Shown here piece after piece: positions 6,790 to 9,813 of a stretch of DNA of 9,813 nt. The notes beneath the pieces were generated by a model, which was given only the letters and a program-made list of their open reading frames with translations, made no database searches and had not been told where the DNA came from. The stretch comes from Bacteroidales bacterium UBA3663. Lineage in GTDB: Bacteria; Bacteroidota; Bacteroidia; Bacteroidales; UBA3663. Where the stretch lies: NCBI GenBank assembly GCA_002373755.1, contig DFJU01000128.1, positions 1 to 9,813 on the forward strand, written 5' to 3'. The position numbers and the translations under genes were made by a program. Within the stretch, counting starts at the first letter, position 1; the number at the start of each line of letters is the position of its first letter.

Positions 6790-6836
6790 ACCCGCCAAGC
6801 CTCTCAACGATGCTCAAATGTGCGGGTCGTTTTTTT
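6790..6836 (+). terminator. Orphan plus-strand terminator-like hairpin
   Basis: ACCCGC (6790-6795) pairs with GCGGGT (6822-6827), then CG and a run of seven Ts (6830-6836). The loop is long (26 nt). A weak -7-like TATCTTAG lies just upstream at 6772-6779, so promoter and terminator could frame a small RNA of about 50 nt. No plus-strand gene precedes it. Confidence 0.4.
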
Positions 6837-6904
6837 ATAGAGATATGGCAAGATAGAGTTTTCGCTAAAGTGATTTTCTAAGAATTGAATTGAAGCGGGT
6901 CTCT

Positions 6905-6960
6905 AATTCTCAACAATTCTTATTCTCAACAAATTAGGAAATCTCAAATTCTCAAATTCT
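6905..6960. repeat. Short degenerate direct repeats of ATTCTCAA type
   Basis: AATTCTCAACAATT (6905-6918), ATTCTCAACAAATT (6922-6935) and a doubled CTCAAATT at 6943-6958 form a cluster of imperfect direct repeats in AT-rich DNA. It may be simple low-complexity sequence; binding-site use is unsupported. Confidence 0.5.
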
Positions 6961-7090
6961 TGATTTATAGAGCTTTCCTAAAACATTTTTTGAGCAAAAC
7001 GGACTCCTGTAATTTGTCTTTATGAACATAGAGAAAAAGCAATGAAAATGGGAGATGTTTCGCTTTGCTCAACATGACATTATGGATTGA

Positions 7091-7141
7091 ATATAAAACC
7101 ACTACATCCGGCCAGACCTTGCGGTTTCGTCGGATGTAGTG
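7091..7141 (-). terminator. Intrinsic terminator of pyrF
   Basis: On the minus strand CACTACATCCG (7141-7131) pairs perfectly over 11 bp with CGGATGTAGTG (7110-7100), followed by GTTTTATAT. The loop holds a small ACC-GCAA-GGT hairpin. It begins 25 nt past the pyrF stop codon. Confidence 0.8.
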
Positions 7142-7166
7142 TTATTGTGAAAAAACTTGTTGTCGT

Positions 7167-8000
7167 TTACAGTCCCTTTGACTTCAGGCAGGCGTCCATC
7201 TCGGCAGCGACTTCGGCGGCCTTCTGTCCGGCTACGCGGGCAAAATCTTCGGTGCCGTCGGCGTAGATGATGGCGCGGCTGGAGTTGACGATGAGGCCGC
7301 ACTCGCTGGTCATGCCGTACTTGACGACCTCCTGTAATGAACCGCCCTGTGCGCCGATGCCGGGCACGAGCAGGAACGAGTCGGGAGCTACGCGGCGGAT
7401 GTCTTCAAACAGCTGGCCCTGGGTGGCTCCGACCACGAACATCATCTGTTCCGACGAGCCCCAGGTCTGTGCCGTGCGGAGGACGCGCTCGAACAGGCGG
7501 TCGCCGTCGCCCACGTTGAGCAGCTGGAAGTCGTGCGAACCCTTGTTGGAGGTCAATGCCAGGCAGATGACCCACTTGCCATCGTAGCCGAGGAAAGGCT
7601 TGACCGAATCTTCGCCCATGTAGGGAGCCACGGTGACGGCGTCGATGTCGAGGTGCTCGAAGAAGGAGCGGGCGTAGAGCTGCGAGGTGTTGCCGATGTC
7701 GCCGCGCTTGGCATCGGCAATGATGAACTGCTCGGGATATTGCTCACGGATGTAGCGCACGGTCTGCTCGAAGGCCATCCAGCCCTCCACGCCGAAGCAT
7801 TCGTAGAACGCGAGGTTGGGCTTGTAGGCGATGCAGTAGGGTGCGGTGGCATCGATGATGGCCTTGTTGAACTGCCAGATGGCCTCCTGTGTGGGGAGAG
7901 ACTGGAGATGGGCTGGAATCTTCTTGATGTCGGTGTCGAGGCCGACGCACAGGAAACTGCGCTTGCGCTTGATCTGCGCGAAAAGTTGCTGTTTTGTCAT
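7167..8000 (-). CDS. pyrF: Orotidine 5'-phosphate decarboxylase, group 2
   Basis: This 277-residue enzyme decarboxylates OMP to UMP, the last step of de novo pyrimidine synthesis, in the cytoplasm. The catalytic Asp-Lys-Asp signature is at residues 96-101 ([14 protein letters not shown]96, K98, D101). An N-terminal FLCVGLDTD (17-24), YKPN (59-62), the phosphate-binding VPGIGAQGG (212-220) and NSSRAI (239-244) complete the TIM-barrel signature. Length and motif spacing fit the longer group 2 PyrF of Bacteroidetes and actinobacteria, not the ~230-residue E. coli type. The frame stays open upstream to 8108, but [18 protein letters not shown] at 8000 is the homologous start; the upstream part lies in the leader and contains a hairpin. 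The gene has its own promoter-like region and terminator, so it appears monocistronic, between a glycoside hydrolase and the BspA-like gene. Confidence 0.95.
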   Translation of the reverse strand: MTKQQLFAQIKRKRSFLCVGLDTDIKKIPAHLQSLPTQEAIWQFNKAIIDATAPYCIAYKPNLAFYECFGVEGWMAFEQTVRYIREQYPEQFIIADAKRGDIGNTSQLYARSFFEHLDIDAVTVAPYMGEDSVKPFLGYDGKWVICLALTSNKGSHDFQLLNVGDGDRLFERVLRTAQTWGSSEQMMFVVGATQGQLFEDIRRVAPDSFLLVPGIGAQGGSLQEVVKYGMTSECGLIVNSSRAIIYADGTEDFARVAGQKAAEVAAEMDACLKSKGL

Positions 8001-8075
8001 TTCGTTGTCGGTTGAATTATTGTGTAATATGTTTATATTCAGTCTTGTGGCCGATGCTACGTGGATTTGCAAAGT

Positions 8076-8109
8076 GATGGCGGCCCGCAAGTTGACTGCT
8101 GCCGCCATC
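8076..8109 (-). promoter_or_regulatory. Hairpin in the pyrF leader
   Basis: GATGGCGGC (8109-8101 on the minus strand) pairs perfectly with GCCGCCATC (8084-8076) over 9 bp with a 16-nt loop. It sits between the proposed promoter and the pyrF start. There is no U-run after it (ACTTTGC follows), so it is not an obvious attenuator terminator; an effect on mRNA stability or translation is possible. Confidence 0.45.
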
Positions 8110-8126
8110 GTTGCTTAACATCGACA

Positions 8127-8158
8127 CAAAGTTCCGAATAAAACTTGACACACGCAAA
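8127..8158 (-). promoter_or_regulatory. Candidate pyrF promoter of the Bacteroidetes type
   Basis: On the minus strand TTTG (8158-8155) is followed after 20 nt by GAACTTTG (8134-8127), which matches five of six fixed positions of TAnnTTTG. The spacing is within the range described for Bacteroides promoters. It would give a leader of about 120 nt for pyrF, containing the hairpin at 8076-8109 and one octamer copy (8049). Confidence 0.45.
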
Positions 8159-8218
8159 TATTTGGCCTGAAATCAAGTGAACGTCGTGGCCGATGCTTCG
8201 AGTTGCGCTCTGTAGGTT

Positions 8219-9813
8219 TTATTCAGCCTTGAGCAGACGCACCTCGTAGAGCTCGCCGACCTGTCGGTTCTTGTGGGCGACGAATTTGACGCGCACCTTT
8301 TCCTTGCCCTCTACGGCCGATGCCGGAATTTCGTATTCCTCGAACTTGAAGGCCGATGTGCGGAACTTGTGCGTGTTGTTGACCGTCTTGACGAGCACGT
8401 CGTCCACGTAGATATCAAATTCGTTCGTGCGCCAATCGTCCACGCCCCAGTATTTCAGCCGGAGCTTGAGCGATGTCTGGTTGCCCGTGCTCATCAGGTA
8501 GCTGAAGTAGCAGCCGTTGCGGGCGTCGCGGAATGCGCAGTCGTGGTTGTTGCCTGTGTTCGACTTGTCGGTCTCCATGAAGTGGTCGCTCTCCGGCTGC
8601 TGTTCGCCGGGCTGTACCTTGTCGACGGTGCGTGCCTCGAGTTTCTGGCGCGCCTCTTCCTCTCTGCCGAGCTGGTCGAGGTATGCCTTATAGCTGTCGC
8701 CCGTAAATGCGAGCCAGTACATCATGTAACGCGCGTCGTGGAGTTCGAAGAATGGCATCAGTTCACCCTCGATGCCGTTGATCATCTTGGTGCTGAGGCT
8801 GAAGTGCAGCGGCTTGCCCTCGATGGGGTGGATTTCGTCGGCAATGTGTTCGATGTTGTCGGCCACAAGCATCGGAGCCTTGTCGATTGGCAGCTGGCGG
8901 CCGGTGGCGAGCTGGCCGAAACGGCTGTCGTCGGCAATCAGGTGGGCGAGGTCTTCGGTTCCGGTCTTCATCGACAGAAGAATCGGGCCGTGCATCAGTG
9001 CGATATATTTCGGCAGGTTTGGCAGATATTTCACGCTGTTGTGCATCGGGAATTCGATGTCAACCACGTCGCCCTTCTTCCATTTGCGGTCGATGCAGAT
9101 GTACGACGACGGGCCGCTCGCGTAGTCGAAATCCTTGCCGTTGACCGTGATCTTGAAGTCGCCGTTCTTGACCCAGCCAGGATAGCGCACCATCAGCTTG
9201 AAGGCGGCCTTTCCGTCGGCGATGGTGATGCGGCTCGATTCGGAATACGGGAAGTCCGTTTCCTGACGGATTACGACGCCGTTCTGCTTCCAGTTGAGTT
9301 CCGATGCCACGAACAGGTTGACGAAAAGGGCGTTGCCTGAGTGCGTGTAGATGAACTGGCCGTACTTGCCGTGGTTTTCCATGCCTGTGCCGACGCAGCA
9401 CCACATGGCCTCGTTGGGGGCGGAGTAGTTGCGGTAGTGGCGTGGGCGGGCCGATGTGAAATAGACGTATCCGCCGTGTTCGGGATGCTGCGACGAAAGG
9501 ATGTGGTTGAAGGTGGCCAGTTCGTAGAAATCGGCATACATTGCCTGCGGATTGGCGCGGTGCAGATTTTCGGTGAGTTTCAGCATGTTGTTGGTGTTGC
9601 AGGTCTCGGGTCCGTCGATGTCGGTCACGAAATCCTGACAAGCCTCCTTGCTCGGGAAGTGTTCGCGACGGCTGTTTCCGCCAAGGGCGAGAGAGCGGTC
9701 GTTGGTGACGAAATCCCAGAAGTTGAGGCTGGCGTTGTGATATTCGACATCGCCCGAAAGCTCGGCAATGCGCTCAAAACCAACCACTTTCGGCACCTGC
9801 GTGTTGGCGTGCA
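8219..9813 (-). CDS. GH127/GH146-type beta-L-arabinofuranosidase (DUF1680), C-terminal part
   Basis: About 530 C-terminal residues of a secreted or periplasmic-type glycoside hydrolase; the frame is open to the window edge, so the 5' end is missing. The first visible residues read HANTQVPKVVGFERIAEL, a family motif that would be internal, and the GTG at 9796 is therefore not a start. GGNSRREHF carries the likely acid/base Glu (codon near 9664), ETCNTNN supplies Glu and Cys ligands, and MWCCVGTGMENHGKYG has the paired Cys, one of which is the nucleophile in HypBA1. A metal-bound cysteine mechanism removing beta-L-arabinofuranose is expected from the family. A beta-sandwich domain follows, then DUF4986-like and DUF6805-like C-terminal regions as in Bacteroides GH146 enzymes. 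Substrate cannot be settled between GH127 and GH146. No other polysaccharide-utilisation gene is visible within the window. Confidence 0.9.
   Translation of the reverse strand, partial: HANTQVPKVVGFERIAELSGDVEYHNASLNFWDFVTNDRSLALGGNSRREHFPSKEACQDFVTDIDGPETCNTNNMLKLTENLHRANPQAMYADFYELATFNHILSSQHPEHGGYVYFTSARPRHYRNYSAPNEAMWCCVGTGMENHGKYGQFIYTHSGNALFVNLFVASELNWKQNGVVIRQETDFPYSESSRITIADGKAAFKLMVRYPGWVKNGDFKITVNGKDFDYASGPSSYICIDRKWKKGDVVDIEFPMHNSVKYLPNLPKYIALMHGPILLSMKTGTEDLAHLIADDSRFGQLATGRQLPIDKAPMLVADNIEHIADEIHPIEGKPLHFSLSTKMINGIEGELMPFFELHDARYMMYWLAFTGDSYKAYLDQLGREEEARQKLEARTVDKVQPGEQQPESDHFMETDKSNTGNNHDCAFRDARNGCYFSYLMSTGNQTSLKLRLKYWGVDDWRTNEFDIYVDDVLVKTVNNTHKFRTSAFKFEEYEIPASAVEGKEKVRVKFVAHKNRQVGELYEVRLLKAE

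Larger units (their letters stand above)
6525..7090. other. AT-rich non-coding stretch
   Basis: I see no credible gene in this stretch on either strand. It contains a GGAGAC/GTCTCC hairpin (6648-6653 with 6677-6682) next to CCCCAGAGGGG (6639-6649), a plus-strand terminator-like hairpin near 6790-6836, and short A/T-rich direct repeats near 6905-6960. The base composition is clearly more AT-rich than the flanking genes, and the recurrent octamer is absent. Confidence 0.7.
91..9456. repeat. Dispersed over-represented octamer GGCCRATG
   Basis: Counted by eye on both strands. GGCCGATG or its complement starts at 492, 569, 989, 999, 1055, 2049, 3188, 3359, 3527, 3587, 3803, 4301, 8049, 8188, 8315, 8351 and 9449. 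GGCCAATG or its complement starts at 91, 297, 605, 1086, 2045, 2126, 2957, 3432, 3813, 4136 and 4171. Six copies are intergenic. None lies between 4309 and 8048. Function unknown. Confidence 0.8.

Noticed and set aside
8001..8108. Upstream start at 8108 for PyrF
   Set aside because: The added 36 residues do not resemble PyrF, overlap the leader hairpin, and homologous N-termini begin at the 8000 ATG.
8273..9340. A 355-codon plus-strand frame opposite the glycoside hydrolase
   Set aside because: It is a shadow of the GH127/GH146-type gene, whose catalytic and metal-ligand motifs are intact.
9794..9796. GTG at 9796 as the start of the glycoside hydrolase
   Set aside because: The frame is open to the edge and reads HANTQ just before it, a conserved internal family motif, so the gene is truncated by the window.

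Overview
The window reads as chromosomal DNA from a fairly GC-rich member of the Bacteroidales, most likely in or near Prevotella. The evidence is a PorX-type response regulator of the type IX secretion system, a BspA-like leucine-rich-repeat surface protein with a Bacteroidetes-style C-terminal tail, a group 2 PyrF, a GH127/GH146-type arabinofuranosidase, and promoter-like elements of the Bacteroidetes TAnnTTTG type. The genus is an inference from gene content.

All five recognisable genes lie on the minus strand. In order of transcription they are: a glycoside hydrolase (9813 to 8219, 5' end outside the window); pyrF (8000 to 7167) with a promoter-like region, a leader hairpin and a good terminator; about 1 kb of AT-rich non-coding DNA (7166 to 6125) holding several hairpins; a large secreted BspA-like protein (6124 to 2858) ending in a nested two-stem structure; porX (2693 to 1119); and a long-chain acyl-CoA ligase (932 to the window edge, 3' end outside). 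The intergenic gaps are large enough that no tight operon is evident. The most plausible functional link is between porX, which controls T9SS genes, and the adjacent BspA-like protein, whose C-terminus resembles a T9SS sorting tail.

Two kinds of structure are not explained by the genes. First, the octamer GGCCRATG (or its complement CATYGGCC) was counted by eye 28 times, where base composition predicts fewer than one. It occurs in several reading frames, in both orientations and in intergenic DNA, and it forms near-perfect hairpins in the porX-ligase gap. It is absent from 4309 to 8048, which includes the LRR half of the BspA gene, the long non-coding region and pyrF. Second, 6217 to 6512 contains four consecutive hairpins, ends in a terminator on the minus strand, and has a 9-bp inverted repeat closing most of it. 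It is a candidate structured RNA or leader of the BspA-like gene, of no family recognised here.

The LRR part of the BspA-like gene also carries an exact 375-bp (125-codon) higher-order repeat, a sign of recent internal duplication.
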